Part shown: piece after piece, positions 36,548 to 47,116 of the stretch
Position numbering within the stretch: position 1 is the first letter of the stretch
Layout: each line of letters begins with the position of its first letter
From: Rhodopirellula sp. P2
GTDB lineage: Bacteria; Planctomycetota; Planctomycetia; Pirellulales; Pirellulaceae
Length of the DNA stretch: 64,000 bases
Direction: 5' to 3'
Assembly (NCBI RefSeq): GCF_028768465.1
Contig: NZ_CP118225.1
Span: 2,709,001-2,773,000 of the forward strand
Translations under genes and position numbers: made by a program
The notes under the pieces: model-generated
Database searches by the model: none
Seen by the model: only the letters and a program-made list of their open reading frames with translations
What the model was told of the DNA's origin: nothing

Positions 36548-37066
36548 TCATTGGGCAGTCGTTTCCGTCGGCGACACTTTGTCATCGGCTGCTGCCGGTT
36601 CTGGCGAGGGCGTTGTCTCCGTGTCTTCCGCGGGAGGCTCTGAAGCCTCGGAGGGCGGAATGAGGTTGAACACAAAGTGGTTTGTCCCTTGCTCGACTGT
36701 CACTTCTGTCTGATCGAGGACCGCACCTTCTGGAATCGAAGGGCGTTCGATCGTCAGCATCTCCGCAGGCGAGATGTTGGCTGATAATTTGCCTGGCGTC
36801 ATTTCATAACGCAGCGTGTGAACGCCAATTTTGGCTCCTGGCACATTGGCGAGATAAATCGCCTCGAAGTGCCCGCTGTCGTTTGTGAAGGCGAGCGAAG
36901 GACGCCCGCCTGACACCGGGTGAAACTCGAGTGCCATGTTGGGGACCGGCTGGCCGTTTTGAGAAACGGTGCCGGTCACCTGCCCCAGTTCGGACGAAGG
37001 TTGTGCTTCACATCCAAGCGTGAGCAGCAGTCCCAGTCCAATCGCACATCGAAGGAGAAGGCTCAT
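36548..37066 (-). CDS. Lipoprotein with carboxypeptidase-regulatory-like (transthyretin-like) domain
   Basis: A 172-residue protein with a lipobox (LTLGC, Cys about 19). The domain GQVTGTVSQNGQPVPNMALEF followed by SGHFEAIYLANVPGAKIGVHTLRYE is a beta-sandwich regulatory-like fold. The C-terminus is Pro/Glu/Thr-rich and probably disordered. It overlaps the start side of the neighbouring similar gene by four bases (ATGA), and the two are clearly paralogous. Confidence 0.8.
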   Translation of the reverse strand: MSLLLRCAIGLGLLLTLGCEAQPSSELGQVTGTVSQNGQPVPNMALEFHPVSGGRPSLAFTNDSGHFEAIYLANVPGAKIGVHTLRYEMTPGKLSANISPAEMLTIERPSIPEGAVLDQTEVTVEQGTNHFVFNLIPPSEASEPPAEDTETTPSPEPAAADDKVSPTETTAQ

Positions 37067-37494
37067 CCAGCCACGAACTCAAAGTTGATTTCGTTGCTGC
37101 CATCCACCACTTCGATTTCGGTGGGTTGCAGTTTGCCTTTGCCGCCCATGTCCGGCTTCTTCGACGTTGGAATGAACTCAGCGTCGGGGTTGGCAGGCAT
37201 CGGAGCGGCAGGCCCGTTGATCTCGTAGCGAATGGTGTGCTTTCCGATCAATGCTCCGTCGGTTTGTGCCGTGAACATCGCACTGTAGTGACCTTCGGCG
37301 TCCGTCACTGCCATCGAGGGGCGACCGCCATCGACGGGAACAAACTCGAGGGCAACTCCTTCGACCGGTTTGCCGTCTTGTGTGATGACTCCGGAGACTT
37401 CGCCGATTGGAGGTAGCTCAGGGCCACATCCGGTCATCAGTGTGAGAGCGGCAAGCGTTGCCGTTCCGGTTAAAAATCGCGAGAACGCGTTCAT
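37063..37494 (-). CDS. Lipoprotein with carboxypeptidase-regulatory-like domain
   Basis: A 143-residue paralogue of the next gene on this strand, with lipobox LMTGC and the same GEVSGVITQDGKPVEGVALEF and GHYSAMFTAQTDGALIGKHTIRYE blocks. The order DUF1559 gene, then one or more small lipoproteins with this fold, is frequent in planctomycetes. The stop overlaps the next start, so translation is coupled. Confidence 0.8.
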   Translation of the reverse strand: MNAFSRFLTGTATLAALTLMTGCGPELPPIGEVSGVITQDGKPVEGVALEFVPVDGGRPSMAVTDAEGHYSAMFTAQTDGALIGKHTIRYEINGPAAPMPANPDAEFIPTSKKPDMGGKGKLQPTEIEVVDGSNEINFEFVAG

Positions 37495-37548
37495 CGAGTT
37501 GAGTTCCTTGTTGGGGATATCTTTGGATTGGTTCAGTTCTTCGGCGGC

Positions 37549-38628
37549 TTAGAATTCTTGGTCGTAGACGAAACGGTCGTTGCGACCATTCATCGCCATG
37601 AAGACGTCGTCGAAGTCGATGCTGTCGGTGACGAAGCGGACCGAGCCATCACCCATCGTGAACATAGCACCGCCGACGTGGTTGGAGCGGAAACCGTTGT
37701 GCAGTGTGTAACCGTAGAGTTGGGTGTAGTTGCCCGAGTAGATGCTGTTGATGGGCCAACGTGGAACCGTGATGTTCGCGGTCCATCCCAACCAACCGTG
37801 GAAGGCAGGACCAGCGTTCCAAGCACCACCAGCGTGACTGCTGGGGCGACTGTCGGTGCGGGTCTTGTCAGCGTGTGGCATTTCAGCGGAGTGTTCGCCG
37901 ATGGCGATCGTTTGGCTGGTTCCGTCCAGGATGCTGGCAAACTTTGGGTTGCGATACTTCGAGTTGTTGATGCCGATGATGCCGGCGTCCTGCATCCAGC
38001 CGTAGCCAGTCCAAACGTTTCGCGAGCCGTCCGAACGAGCACCAGGTTGCCAGCCGGATTCGCCTTGGCGGACGCCGGGTGTGTAGTAGTAGCCTGCGAC
38101 GCCGACGTAATCAACGATTTGAGTCTTGTAGCTGTCGGGGGATCCGAAGGCGGTCGTCAAACCGTTGGCGTTGTTGTCGCGGAAGTTTGGCATTGGGTTG
38201 GAGGGGCAGTTGAACCCAGGGACGATTGCATCGTCCAGGACTTCCCAGTTTCGGTTCACACCGTCTTGGGTGCTGAAGTCAGTGCCAACGAAGGTGAGCT
38301 TTTCGTAGATCGACGACTGCTCCATTTGCGGCAGGATCTGGACCAACCATGAAGCACCGCGGTTGGGGTTTCCGGTGGCTTTGGCACCGATGTTGGCGGG
38401 GAACATATTGAACGCACTGTGGTAGTTGTGGATCGCCAAGCCCAGCTGCTTCATGTTGTTGGAGCACTGCATCCGGCGAGCAGCTTCCCGTGCCGATTGG
38501 ACGGCCGGAAGTAGCAAGCCAACCATCACACCGATGATGGCAATGACGACGAGCAGTTCGACGAGGGTGAAGCCAGAACTTCTGGAAGTACGAAAAGAGG
38601 TAGGACGACGCATCGCTTGAGATTCCAT
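37549..38628 (-). CDS. DUF1559 prepilin-like protein
   Basis: A 359-residue protein with a type IV prepilin/type II secretion N-terminus, [15 protein letters not shown], and cleavage expected after the Gly. [28 protein letters not shown] and the C-terminal GGAMFTMGDGSVRFVTDSI are the DUF1559 signatures. A second in-frame ATG at 38613 may be the real start. These proteins are present in many copies in planctomycete genomes, and their role (pseudopilin, transport or surface structure) is not settled. Two lipoproteins follow downstream. Confidence 0.9.
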   Translation of the reverse strand: MESQAMRRPTSFRTSRSSGFTLVELLVVIAIIGVMVGLLLPAVQSAREAARRMQCSNNMKQLGLAIHNYHSAFNMFPANIGAKATGNPNRGASWLVQILPQMEQSSIYEKLTFVGTDFSTQDGVNRNWEVLDDAIVPGFNCPSNPMPNFRDNNANGLTTAFGSPDSYKTQIVDYVGVAGYYYTPGVRQGESGWQPGARSDGSRNVWTGYGWMQDAGIIGINNSKYRNPKFASILDGTSQTIAIGEHSAEMPHADKTRTDSRPSSHAGGAWNAGPAFHGWLGWTANITVPRWPINSIYSGNYTQLYGYTLHNGFRSNHVGGAMFTMGDGSVRFVTDSIDFDDVFMAMNGRNDRFVYDQEF

Positions 38629-39556
38629 TTGAATGTGCGAATAAACTTCGAGGTGCCTCTCGGTGCGATCAACGCGACCGAATATGACACCGGTGATGTT
38701 GGATGGGAGATAGCAAGCAAGAGGCCAAAGTTGTCCCTTGCCCTTTTGCGTCTTCCGGCATTCATGGGGTTTTGGAAGCTCTAGGGAGGAGATCTCCTCC
38801 GAAGCGGGACGGTGGGGCCGGGAAAGATGAGCAAGAAATTGTGGAATTTCTCAACTTCGTGTCGGGATGCAAGGATTACAGGGAAGACAGTAGCGGCTCT
38901 CCAGGAGGGGGCGCGAGACGATGCTGCTTATTCACTGGGCACGAGTGCCTTGTTTTTAGGCGTGTTGCGGGAGGAGGGATTGTGTGAGCGATCCCACTCT
39001 TATTGAGGGGACAAAAGCGAGATGAAGACGCAATCGACAAGGCAACGCGTTGTTTTTCGAGGCGGTTCGAGGAGGTGTTGGGCCGCAGCGGATCGTCGCC
39101 AGGCTGGCGGTGGTAGGAAGCTTTGTGGCGTAGAAGTTGCCGTAGCGTCGGATTGGCTGCCAGCGTCCGCCCACAGGGATGCTTTGCAAAGATGCAGGGT
39201 CCGCCTGTAGGTCGCTTCGGTGCGAGCCGATGTGAAGAGCCGATCAGGTTCGGTCGTTTGGCCCAAAATCGGCACACGCCAAAATCTCGAAAGGTGAATC
39301 TCGAAAGGTGGGTGGCACCATCCAGATCGGCTATTCGGGAACGGTGAGAACGGCTGTTCGCCACCATCGCCCCGGAGGGGGCCGTCGTTGTTAGCTCGGG
39401 GCGACAGCCCCGAGACGGATAACGGAACACAGTTGGTCGCCCCGGAGGGGGCCGACGTGGGGATGCGGTGCGGGGCTGCTGGCGCGTCGGGTTTCCGTGT
39501 CGACGGGAATCGTTATCAGCGTTGGGTGGGACCATGCACCTGGTTCGGGAAACGAA
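38629..39556. other. Long gene-free region with short GC-rich repeats
   Basis: About 930 bases between the minus-strand terminator and the DUF1559 start. No coding frame with family resemblance was seen. An 18-base sequence TCGCCCCGGAGGGGGCCG occurs at 39367-39384 and again at 39437-39454, and between them is a hairpin (CTCGGGGC at 39395-39402 pairing with 39407-39414). The DUF1559 promoter should lie near 38640-38750. Confidence 0.5.
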
Positions 39557-39587
39557 AAAACGCTCCTCGAAGAACGAGGAGCGTTTT
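39557..39587 (-). terminator. Intrinsic terminator after the DUF1559/lipoprotein unit
   Basis: A perfect 13-bp stem (AAAACGCTCCTCG at 39557-39569 with 39575-39587) and a five-base loop. Read on the minus strand it ends in a run of six T, and it begins 24 bases after the small lipoprotein stop codon. Confidence 0.8.
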
Positions 39588-39611
39588 GTGATGGAGTCGA
39601 ATTGGACGGTG

Positions 39612-39779
39612 TCAGACCTTCGAAACGTCCAAGGTGCCTTTGGCTTCCTCGGCGTCTCGCTGTTCTTTCGGTGTTGGCTCGACAACTCGGTTTTCGTCGC
39701 TGGAACAGCCGGTTGCGAAGCCAAGTGAACTCAGGAACAGGCAACAGATGAGCCGACGGAAGATTGGCGAAGTGAACAT
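39612..39779 (-). CDS. Small lipoprotein downstream of a DUF1559 gene
   Basis: A 55-residue protein from the ATG at 39779: MFTSPIFRRLICCLFLSS... with lipobox FATGC and Cys about 25. The mature part is about 30 residues, highly charged (PTPKEQRDAEEAKGTLDV). It starts 58 bases after the DUF1559 stop and is followed by a clear terminator, which supports its being expressed. It is too short for most gene finders. Confidence 0.72.
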   Translation of the reverse strand: MFTSPIFRRLICCLFLSSLGFATGCSSDENRVVEPTPKEQRDAEEAKGTLDVSKV

Positions 39780-39837
39780 AATCGGTGGTGATTTGGCTGA
39801 ATTGGAAAGTGAAATTGGATGAGTGACTCGCAGCGGT

Positions 39838-41127
39838 TTAGAATTCGCCGCCGATCACTTCTCTGCTGGCACGCGTGCCGAGGGAACCCCAGACGCCGTA
39901 TGGACTTGCGTTGCCCGGACCACGCGACCCTGTCAACGCCGTTGAGCTGTTGGTGACGAAGTTGACCGTTCCCTCGCTGGAGTTGCCGGCTTCGATGCTG
40001 TCCGTGATGAACTTGACTGCCCCATCCGCCATCACAACGTGACAGCCACCAGGGTGTTGGCTGCTGGGGGGGAACATTCCCGGGTACAGCGTGTGTGAGA
40101 TCCAGCAAGTCTCCCGGTTGGGTGGCAAGATGGTTTGGAATCCCGTGTGGGCAGGGTAGAACGTCGCCCACGATGACCCGCGAAAATGCATGCTGGTGCC
40201 TGCTTCCAGGGTGGGCGCTGTGCCTCCGTCGTCGCCAGTGGACCAGAACATTGGTCGCTCGGGGCTCAGCCACTGTTGGCAGACGGCTGGGTTGCCGGGA
40301 AGTCCCGTCATCGTATCGCCACCTGCATTGCGTGCTGGGCGAGTCCGCTTGTCTTGGTCGCCCAGTGAGGTTGCGATTTCGCCGAGGGCAATGGTGTTGG
40401 CGAGCCCATCAAGGATGTCGCGGAACTTGTGTTTGTAGCGGAGGCCAAAGGCCCCACGGTCCGTTCCGGACGAGATCGTCCGGTAGACATTCGTGGGCAC
40501 GAAATTGTTGTTGTACGGACCATTGATCTGGAAGGTGTTGATCGAGTCGCCCAGGTTGACGGCGTAGTTGGTTCGGGCACGTCCAGGTGATCCGCTGGTG
40601 CCGGGATCGCTGGGGCAACGGAAGGCAACGATTTCTGTCATGTACGGGATGTAGGCATCTCCACTCCAACTGTAAGCGGGCGTCGGTCCCATCGCTGGGA
40701 ACGGCAGCGGCGCGGTGTCGGCAGGTGGGCTGACGCCATCAATGTCAACGTTCATGGGGTTGCTGATTTGTTCCCACAACGGTTGTTGTTCGAGGAACGG
40801 AAGCAAGCCAACAAACGCCGAAAGACTCGCGTTGTTGTAGAGCCGCGAGCCGTTGAAGATTCCTGCTCCCTCTTGAGTGGTTCCTGCACCATGAGTGGGA
40901 AGCTGGTTGTAGGCGCTGTGGTAGTTGTGCATTGCCAAGCCAAGCTGCTTCATGTTGTTGGAGCAGCTCATGCGACGAGCTGCTTCACGGGCAGCCTGGA
41001 CAGCCGGGAGCAACAGCCCAACCAGCACGCCAATGATGGCGATGACGACCAGCAGTTCGACAAGGGTGAAACCGTTGCGGCTTCGGTTTGGGGAGGTGGA
41101 CGAGTGAACCATCAAGTGACATTCCAT
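39838..41127 (-). CDS. DUF1559 prepilin-like protein
   Basis: About 429 residues from the ATG at 41127; the ATG at 41112 is an alternative, and the frame is open upstream to 41250 without conservation. The N-terminal [15 protein letters not shown] and [19 protein letters not shown] blocks and the C-terminal [19 protein letters not shown] show the family. Compared with the DUF1559 gene at 37549 it is longer in the middle. The leader around ATGGAATGTCACTTGATG resembles that of the other copy (ATGGAATCTCAAGCGATG), suggesting both inner ATGs may be used. Confidence 0.88.
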   Translation of the reverse strand: MECHLMVHSSTSPNRSRNGFTLVELLVVIAIIGVLVGLLLPAVQAAREAARRMSCSNNMKQLGLAMHNYHSAYNQLPTHGAGTTQEGAGIFNGSRLYNNASLSAFVGLLPFLEQQPLWEQISNPMNVDIDGVSPPADTAPLPFPAMGPTPAYSWSGDAYIPYMTEIVAFRCPSDPGTSGSPGRARTNYAVNLGDSINTFQINGPYNNNFVPTNVYRTISSGTDRGAFGLRYKHKFRDILDGLANTIALGEIATSLGDQDKRTRPARNAGGDTMTGLPGNPAVCQQWLSPERPMFWSTGDDGGTAPTLEAGTSMHFRGSSWATFYPAHTGFQTILPPNRETCWISHTLYPGMFPPSSQHPGGCHVVMADGAVKFITDSIEAGNSSEGTVNFVTNSSTALTGSRGPGNASPYGVWGSLGTRASREVIGGEF

Positions 41128-41743
41128 GCTGCGAGTATCGGTAAGATTGCTGTCATCTCGCTGGCGGCCGACGTGACCGCTGGAGACGAAACGGATGGTG
41201 GCTTCCAACGCAATCTGGAGGCCAAACTGGCTTTCCTCCTCACGTGCCAAGGCACGTCTTGGGCTCCGATTCCTCGTTGGGGCGATCTATCTCACCAAAG
41301 CAGACTTCTGCGGCTCCGATGTGGCGGCATGGGGCATCCGATTTTTTTGAAGAATCGGTTCATCCGCGTTTTGCCGGGGGTGTGCTAGCTCACCAACTCG
41401 ACGGGGCCAAAAACATTTGGTGCTTCGAAATGAGGCGGCATCGCCTAGTTTCCAGGCACTCGACGCCGTTTCAGCGTTGCGGTTTCAGTTCCCATTGAGA
41501 CAGACAGGGAGAGCTCGCAAGATTGGCTTTCTGCAGCTGAAAACGCGAGGTCTGCGTGCCGAAAGAGTCGTGGACGCGCTTGCCTGGCCAGCCTTCACGA
41601 TGTCGTGAAGAGAACGTTGGGGACACTCGCGTGTTCCCTGGAAATGATGATCGGCGCCGTGCTTGCTGGCGGATTGCGCAGGACGAACTCTCGTTCCGAG
41701 TTCATCGTGGCTGATCGATCTGGTCGCTCGCCAACGTCTCGCC
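41128..41743. other. Gene-free region upstream of the DUF1559 gene
   Basis: About 616 bases with no coding frame I can support. A small perfect hairpin is present near 41242-41257 (ACGTGCC / GGCACGT around AA). The promoter of the DUF1559 gene and the end of the DUF1552 transcript should fall here. Confidence 0.4.
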
Positions 41744-43045
41744 TCAGCCCGTGATTCCAAGGCCGGTCATTGTGCCCGTGCTGGTGGCGAACTGGTCCAC
41801 TTCCATGCCGTGCTGCTGCAACAGTGAGACATAGAAGTTCGGAAGTGGGTAGTTGTTCTTGCGATCAAATCCCAAGTGGCCGCCGTGCTTGAACCCGCCG
41901 CCGGCGATCAGCACCGGCATGTTTCGGTTGTCGTGGTTGGATGAGTTGCCAAGGTTGCTGGTCAGGAACACGGTGGTGTCATCGAGCAGGTTGCCGTGTG
42001 AATCACCGTGCTGGCTGAGCCCACGCAGGAAATCGCCCCACTGGCTGATCAGGGCTTCTTCGACGAGTGCCAGTTGTTCCAGCTTGGTTTCGTCGCGGCC
42101 GTGATGGCTGAGGGAGTGGTAGCCTTCCTCAACCCCTTCGACTGGGACCACACCGCCGCTGCCGGGAAGGTGCAGCGTCACATAGCGTGTCGAATCCGTT
42201 TCCATCGCCAGGGAAACAACATCGCACATGGTTTTCATGCGACCGATCAAATCGTTGGGATTGCGGATGTCGATGGGGGCGGTGGCATCCACCGCTGGTT
42301 TGGGCAATTCGGCCCATTTTTGAGATTGCTGCATGCGTTGTTCGAGTTGACGAACGCTGGTGAAGTAGGCGTCCAAGCGATCGCGGTCGCCGCTTCCCAG
42401 GTCGCGCTGCAGCGATTTGGCATCTTCGGCAACGATGTCCATGATGCTGCGTCCCTGCCGCACCCGATCGGCTTGCTTCTCGCGTTCGGCGGGCGAGTTG
42501 TCCACGAACAGTTCCGCGAAAAGTTGCGAAGCTGAGGTGATCGGCGGGATCATCGCGCCGCTCTCGGTGTAGCAGGGGCTGGTCGAGCCTCCTGTGCTGC
42601 AGACCAGCGAAGGGAACCGGGTTGCATGCCCTTTGTATTTGGCGAGGTACTGGTCGATTGAGATCGTGTTGTTCACCGCGCCGGAAGAACCCATTGGCGT
42701 TGCGGTCAGGATGCTGGCTTCGGCCCGGTGGCCTCCGTTGACGCCGGGGTGCGACGAACCGGACACGACCGTCACTTTCTCACGCAGGTCCTGCAGGGAC
42801 TTCAGGTAGCGAGAGGGTTGGTAGTCCATCCCTTCGCCTTCGGGAATCAGGTTCTCGGGCAGCAAACCCAAACCGACCGTCATGGCCACAAATCGTTTGG
42901 CTCGGCCTGATCCTTCACCACTGTCACTGGCCGCGAGCGCGGGTCGCATGGCGGACAAAAATGGCAATCCCATCGCGACGCCGGAGCCACGCAACAAGGT
43001 GCGGCGTTTCAGAGGGCTTCGTGAATGAAGGTTGCTGCGTTTCAT
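41744..43045 (-). CDS. DUF1552 domain protein, exported
   Basis: A 433-residue protein. The frame is open to 43300, but the ATG at 43045 starts the protein ([12 protein letters not shown]) and yields a [10 protein letters not shown] twin-arginine-like signal and hydrophobic stretch. The body has the family blocks [37 protein letters not shown] and [21 protein letters not shown]. It is paired with the DUF1592 gene 76 bases upstream, the usual arrangement. The function in periplasmic oxidation is inferred from its constant pairing with heme proteins. Confidence 0.87.
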   Translation of the reverse strand: MKRSNLHSRSPLKRRTLLRGSGVAMGLPFLSAMRPALAASDSGEGSGRAKRFVAMTVGLGLLPENLIPEGEGMDYQPSRYLKSLQDLREKVTVVSGSSHPGVNGGHRAEASILTATPMGSSGAVNNTISIDQYLAKYKGHATRFPSLVCSTGGSTSPCYTESGAMIPPITSASQLFAELFVDNSPAEREKQADRVRQGRSIMDIVAEDAKSLQRDLGSGDRDRLDAYFTSVRQLEQRMQQSQKWAELPKPAVDATAPIDIRNPNDLIGRMKTMCDVVSLAMETDSTRYVTLHLPGSGGVVPVEGVEEGYHSLSHHGRDETKLEQLALVEEALISQWGDFLRGLSQHGDSHGNLLDDTTVFLTSNLGNSSNHDNRNMPVLIAGGGFKHGGHLGFDRKNNYPLPNFYVSLLQQHGMEVDQFATSTGTMTGLGITG

Positions 43046-43121
43046 GATCGATTCTCGAAGGCGGGGTTGAGTGGAGGGAGGCGCGGCGAAACAAGCGGCG
43101 CGATGGCAACGGTGGCGAGGG

Positions 43122-45590
43122 TCACTTGGAAAGGAACAAGTCGCTGTGGATGACTTCGTCCAGCAAGGATCGGAAACCGAATTCGTGGTCGCGTGTGTTG
43201 GCAACAATCTCTTCGATGCGATCACGATCGGCAAACTGAATGGTTTGGCCGGTGGCGTAGGTGGTGAAGTGCGAGGCGAGATTGGCGGCCAAGCGTTCAT
43301 CGCGTTCGGCGATCAAACCACGGAAAGCGACGAACGAATCAAAGGTGGCTCCATCGGGCATCGCAAAGCTGGGATCGACCTTGGCACCGGCTTTGTAGGC
43401 GTTGCCACGTTTTTGCATGTAGCGATCACGCCAGCGACCTCCGGCGTCGAAGTTTTCGAGCGCAAAGCCGGGCGGATCGATGTTTTGGTGACAGGCGGCA
43501 CAGGACGCGTCGGCTTGGTGTTTGGCCAGCAGTTCACGAACGGTTTTGGCACCTCGAATGTCGGGTTCCACGGCGGGGACGTTTTCGGGTGGGGAGGGGA
43601 TTTCGACTCCCAAGATCCGTTCTGAAACCCAGATGCCACGCAGAACTGGCGAGGTGTCGTTGCCCGCCGCGGTGACTTTGAGGATCGAGCCATGGCTCAG
43701 AAGTCCACCGCGAGGGGACGCTGGATCGACGCGAACGAGTTTCATCTGGTCGTTCAGGTCAGCGACATCGGCTTCCGATTCGTTCAGTCCGTAGTAGCGA
43801 GCCAAGCGGGAATTGAGGTAGGTGTAGTCGGCCCCAACCAGCTCACCGACGGGGCGGTCTTCGTCCAGCAATCGCTGCAGGAAATGATGGGTTTCCGCCA
43901 GCATTGCCGCTTGAACGGTCGGGTCAAAATCTCGGAACAAACGCCGGTCCGGTTCCGTGAAATCAATGTCGACGAGGTCCAGCCATTGATCGGAAAAATC
44001 GACCAGGAAACGTTGTCCGCGACGTGTTTGCAGCAGGCGATCCGTTTGGCGTTTGAGTTCTCCTTCGCGGCGAAGCAGGCCTTGGTCCGCAGCGGTTCGA
44101 AGTTCTTCGTCGGGCATCGAACCGGTCAGGAAATAGCTCAGGCGTGAGGCGATGGCCCAATCGTCCAGGCGTCCCGATTCGTCGGCGAATTCGGTCAGGT
44201 AGAGGAATCGCGGCGAGCAAAGAACGGCGCGGTACCCGGCTCGCAAGGCGTCGATGAACGTCGCACCGCTTTGGCGTTCTGCTTCGGCGAGTTGCAAGAT
44301 CGATTCGATGGTGGACGGGTCGACCGGACGACGGAACGCAAGGTCAGCGAACCGAGTGATCGCGGCTCGCAGTTCGTTTCGATCGCGTTTTTGATTGAAC
44401 TTCTCAACGTTGACTTCGGATCGATTGAGCGAGCGGTTGTAGCGAAGTGGAATTGTCCCCAGCAGTCGCTGACGAGTCTCTTTGCGGTCGCCTCCGGGGT
44501 AGATGCGTTTCATCGCCAGCGAGTGCATGGCCACACCGGGAAGGTCTTGGTCTTCGCCTTCGCCCAGGCCGACTTGGCCACCCTGGAATCGTCCTTGTTT
44601 GAGCGTTCGGTCGGCGGGGCGGACTTCCAGCATGTGGCCCTTTTGCAGCCAAGCTTGGTAGGTCATGGTTTGAGGTTCGGCCTCGGCTTCGAAACTGCCG
44701 ATCCAGGACAGCAGGGGAGCGCCTGAGTTGCATTCGCCGCTGCGCACGCTGCACCACACCCCGTGGTCTTGGGGGGGCTTGAGTCCCGAAGCGGTCAAGG
44801 TGATTTCGTACCAGCCATCTTCGGGCACACGAGTCGATGAGATTCGACCGTAGAAGATCATGCCGGACGACCAAATGACCGCCAGTCCCTTGCGCATCTC
44901 AGGGTCTCGATTGCGGCGGCCCTTGGGTTTGTTGGCAATCTTTTCGGGAGGCATGTCAAGCGCCCATTCCGAGGCTGGTTCCAGTGCTTTGGCAAACGCC
45001 GCGTCGAGCGCTGCGTCGACGACTTTCAGGTGCGTGTTCAACTGAAAGTGGGACATGGATTGTGCGGACGCCAAATGAACGTAGCCGCCGACGCGCTGTT
45101 CGGGAGGCATCAGATCATCGAGCGGCAATTCGACTCGCAGCAGATCTTGCAGCGTGCGCGAGAGTTGTTCGTTGCTGAGCCGCCGGCCTCGAACGCGACC
45201 TTCGCGACGTTGCAGTTTGAGTTGATAGGCCCGCAAACGATCTCGCAGCGGTTCGGTGAAATTGCGAACCGTTGGTGGATCCAGTTCCACGTCTTCTGGC
45301 GGAGGCATCACGCCACTTTGGACTCGGTCGTGAATCACGATCCAACGTTGCAAGGCGGCAGCGTTGGTCAGGTCCGGCGACACAGAGTGGATGTCGAAAC
45401 CGCCTTCCCCGTCGGGGCCATCGTGGCAGTCGATGCACTGAGCCTGCAGGAATTCGACGGCAGCAGGGGACACCGATTGGTCGGTCTGGGACGCTGGTTT
45501 GGCAGCGATCGCTGGCGACGCAGTGGAGAGCACGAGGCCGGCCAAGCAAGCGAGGCCTGCAGCCAGCCGAAAGGGCGAGATCGAGAGCAT
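43122..45590 (-). CDS. DUF1592-type multidomain protein with two CxxCH heme motifs
   Basis: An 822-residue secreted protein. The frame is open upstream to 45890, but the ATG at 45590 gives a signal peptide ([22 protein letters not shown]). [18 protein letters not shown], near residue 56, is the N-terminal PSCyt1-type heme site. DUF1587, DUF1592/1595, DUF1588 and DUF1585 regions follow in order, with the second CxxCH site in [22 protein letters not shown] near residue 715. The C-terminus ([15 protein letters not shown], then [15 protein letters not shown]) is typical. It probably passes electrons in an unknown catabolic step with the DUF1552 protein. Confidence 0.88.
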   Translation of the reverse strand: MLSISPFRLAAGLACLAGLVLSTASPAIAAKPASQTDQSVSPAAVEFLQAQCIDCHDGPDGEGGFDIHSVSPDLTNAAALQRWIVIHDRVQSGVMPPPEDVELDPPTVRNFTEPLRDRLRAYQLKLQRREGRVRGRRLSNEQLSRTLQDLLRVELPLDDLMPPEQRVGGYVHLASAQSMSHFQLNTHLKVVDAALDAAFAKALEPASEWALDMPPEKIANKPKGRRNRDPEMRKGLAVIWSSGMIFYGRISSTRVPEDGWYEITLTASGLKPPQDHGVWCSVRSGECNSGAPLLSWIGSFEAEAEPQTMTYQAWLQKGHMLEVRPADRTLKQGRFQGGQVGLGEGEDQDLPGVAMHSLAMKRIYPGGDRKETRQRLLGTIPLRYNRSLNRSEVNVEKFNQKRDRNELRAAITRFADLAFRRPVDPSTIESILQLAEAERQSGATFIDALRAGYRAVLCSPRFLYLTEFADESGRLDDWAIASRLSYFLTGSMPDEELRTAADQGLLRREGELKRQTDRLLQTRRGQRFLVDFSDQWLDLVDIDFTEPDRRLFRDFDPTVQAAMLAETHHFLQRLLDEDRPVGELVGADYTYLNSRLARYYGLNESEADVADLNDQMKLVRVDPASPRGGLLSHGSILKVTAAGNDTSPVLRGIWVSERILGVEIPSPPENVPAVEPDIRGAKTVRELLAKHQADASCAACHQNIDPPGFALENFDAGGRWRDRYMQKRGNAYKAGAKVDPSFAMPDGATFDSFVAFRGLIAERDERLAANLASHFTTYATGQTIQFADRDRIEEIVANTRDHEFGFRSLLDEVIHSDLFLSK

Positions 45591-45910
45591 GAACCGGGCA
45601 CGCGATGTTGGGAGGGGAGAAAGGCGGGACGTCTCGGCCACGGATGAAATGCCAGCGGGCTGGGGAAGCAGGCTGTGGGAGCAGGCTTGGGGGGGGGAGC
45701 AAGGAAGCTGGCGGCATTTCTTAGCAGGTCGGACGCGTCCCCTGATTATAACGAATGATCGACTCGAAACGAGCGAATTTTGCCGCTCAAATTGTCGACG
45801 GAAGAAGGGATTCGCGGCCAGGTTCGCGGCGGCGAACCATTTTGCCTTTTGGGCGTAGCAAGGTTTTGCTTCTCTTCTTGTTCCCCCCACTCTGAATTGC
45901 GCGAGATTTC
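45591..45910. other. Divergent spacer with a run of nine G
   Basis: The 320 bases between the DUF1592 and sugar-transferase genes include nine consecutive G at 45689-45697 and CTTAGCAGGTC at 45720-45730, which matches the end sequence of the palindromic repeats. Promoters for both genes should be here. Confidence 0.5.
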
Positions 45911-47116
45911 ATGTCGGCGACGATCGGACTCGTGCTCGTGGCCGCTGGATTGGCGGCGGTTTTCAGTTGGTTGGTTCTGTTTCCGATCCGAAAGTATGCC
46001 GCTCAGCTTGGGTTGCTGGATCGTCCCGGCGGTCACAGCAGCCACACCGTGCCAACGCCGCTGGGCGGTGGATTGGGGATTTACTTCGGAATCTTGGGGA
46101 CGGTGGCGCTCGCGACATTGGCCGCGGCGCTGTTGCACGATCCTGAGGCGGTGCCCGCTTGGATCACTTCGCTTCGTGATTTGACCTCGCCCGCAATTGT
46201 GCCGACGGAATGGTGGGATGCCGCGATGTTGCACGCACCCGGGGTCTGGTCGCGTTGCGGCGATGTCTGGTGGCTGATTTTGGCCGGTACGATCTTGGTC
46301 GCTTTGGGGTTGGCGGACGACCGGTTTGGTTTGCCCGTCGGATTTCGATTGGGCGTCCAGTTCGGACTTGCTGCGGCGGTCGTGTGGGGATTGAACATCG
46401 AGCTGTCGTTGTTCATCGACGGTGGCTGGCTGACCAAGTTGTTGTCGGTGGTCTGGATCGTCGCTGTCATCAATTCGTTCAATATGCTCGACAACATGGA
46501 CATGTTGTCCTCGGGAGTGGCCGCCATCATTGCTGTTTCGATGGCGCTCGTGATGCTGACCATTCCGGATCCGGGCACGGATCGTCCGCAGTTGTTGGTC
46601 GCGTCGCTGTTGTTGGTGGTGGCGGGGGCGCTGATTGGATTTTTGTTCCACAATCGTCCGCCCGCGAGAATCTTCATGGGGGACGGCGGCAGTTACTTGG
46701 TTGGGTTTTTGATTGCGGTCGGCATGTTGATGGCGACGTTTGCGGCAGGGGATTCCGGTGACGGATCCGTTGCAGGGTGGGTGGGCAGTCGGCCTCACGC
46801 GGTCTTGGCTCCTCTGTGTGCCATGGCAGTTCCGCTCTACGACATGACCACGGTGATTTGGATCCGGATCCGACAAGGACGCAGCCCGTTCCAAGGCGAT
46901 CACAGTCACTTGTCTCACCGGTTGGTGGACTTGGGGCTGTCAAGAACAGGGGCGGTCGCAACCATTCATTTGATCACCGCAACCTGTGGGCTCTCGGCGT
47001 TGTTGTTGGCGCACGTTGGTGCATGGCAGGCGATCGCGGTGCTGGGCATCGTGATGTGTTTGCTGACGCTGGTTGGCATCTTGGAATCCACGCAGTGGCG
47101 GCGGCCGGACAAGTGA
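45911..47116 (+). CDS. MraY/WecA-family undecaprenyl-phosphate sugar-1-phosphate transferase
   Basis: A 401-residue polytopic enzyme that moves a sugar-1-phosphate, often GlcNAc-1-P, from a UDP-sugar to undecaprenyl phosphate, the first step of surface glycan synthesis. Aspartate motifs are LGLADDRFGLP (DD), NMLDNMDMLSSG and the metal-binding FMGDGGSYLVGF; the H-S-H-L-S-H-R block near the end is a WecA-type loop. MraY itself is excluded by the lack of its typical motifs. The next gene, an O-antigen ligase-like protein, overlaps by four bases, supporting a glycan role. Confidence 0.88.
   Translation: MSATIGLVLVAAGLAAVFSWLVLFPIRKYAAQLGLLDRPGGHSSHTVPTPLGGGLGIYFGILGTVALATLAAALLHDPEAVPAWITSLRDLTSPAIVPTEWWDAAMLHAPGVWSRCGDVWWLILAGTILVALGLADDRFGLPVGFRLGVQFGLAAAVVWGLNIELSLFIDGGWLTKLLSVVWIVAVINSFNMLDNMDMLSSGVAAIIAVSMALVMLTIPDPGTDRPQLLVASLLLVVAGALIGFLFHNRPPARIFMGDGGSYLVGFLIAVGMLMATFAAGDSGDGSVAGWVGSRPHAVLAPLCAMAVPLYDMTTVIWIRIRQGRSPFQGDHSHLSHRLVDLGLSRTGAVATIHLITATCGLSALLLAHVGAWQAIAVLGIVMCLLTLVGILESTQWRRPDK

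Noticed and set aside
38703-39006. Short plus-strand frames in the gene-free region at 38.7-39.0 kb
   Set aside because: Two frames overlap with no ribosome site, no domain and no neighbour relation.
45591-45890. N-terminal extension of the DUF1592 frame
   Set aside because: It would bury the signal peptide 100 residues in and is of low-complexity, non-conserved sequence.
46777-47112. Long N-terminal extension of the O-antigen-ligase-like frame
   Set aside because: This part lies wholly inside the sugar-transferase gene in another frame; the GTG at 47113 with the usual four-base overlap is the better start.
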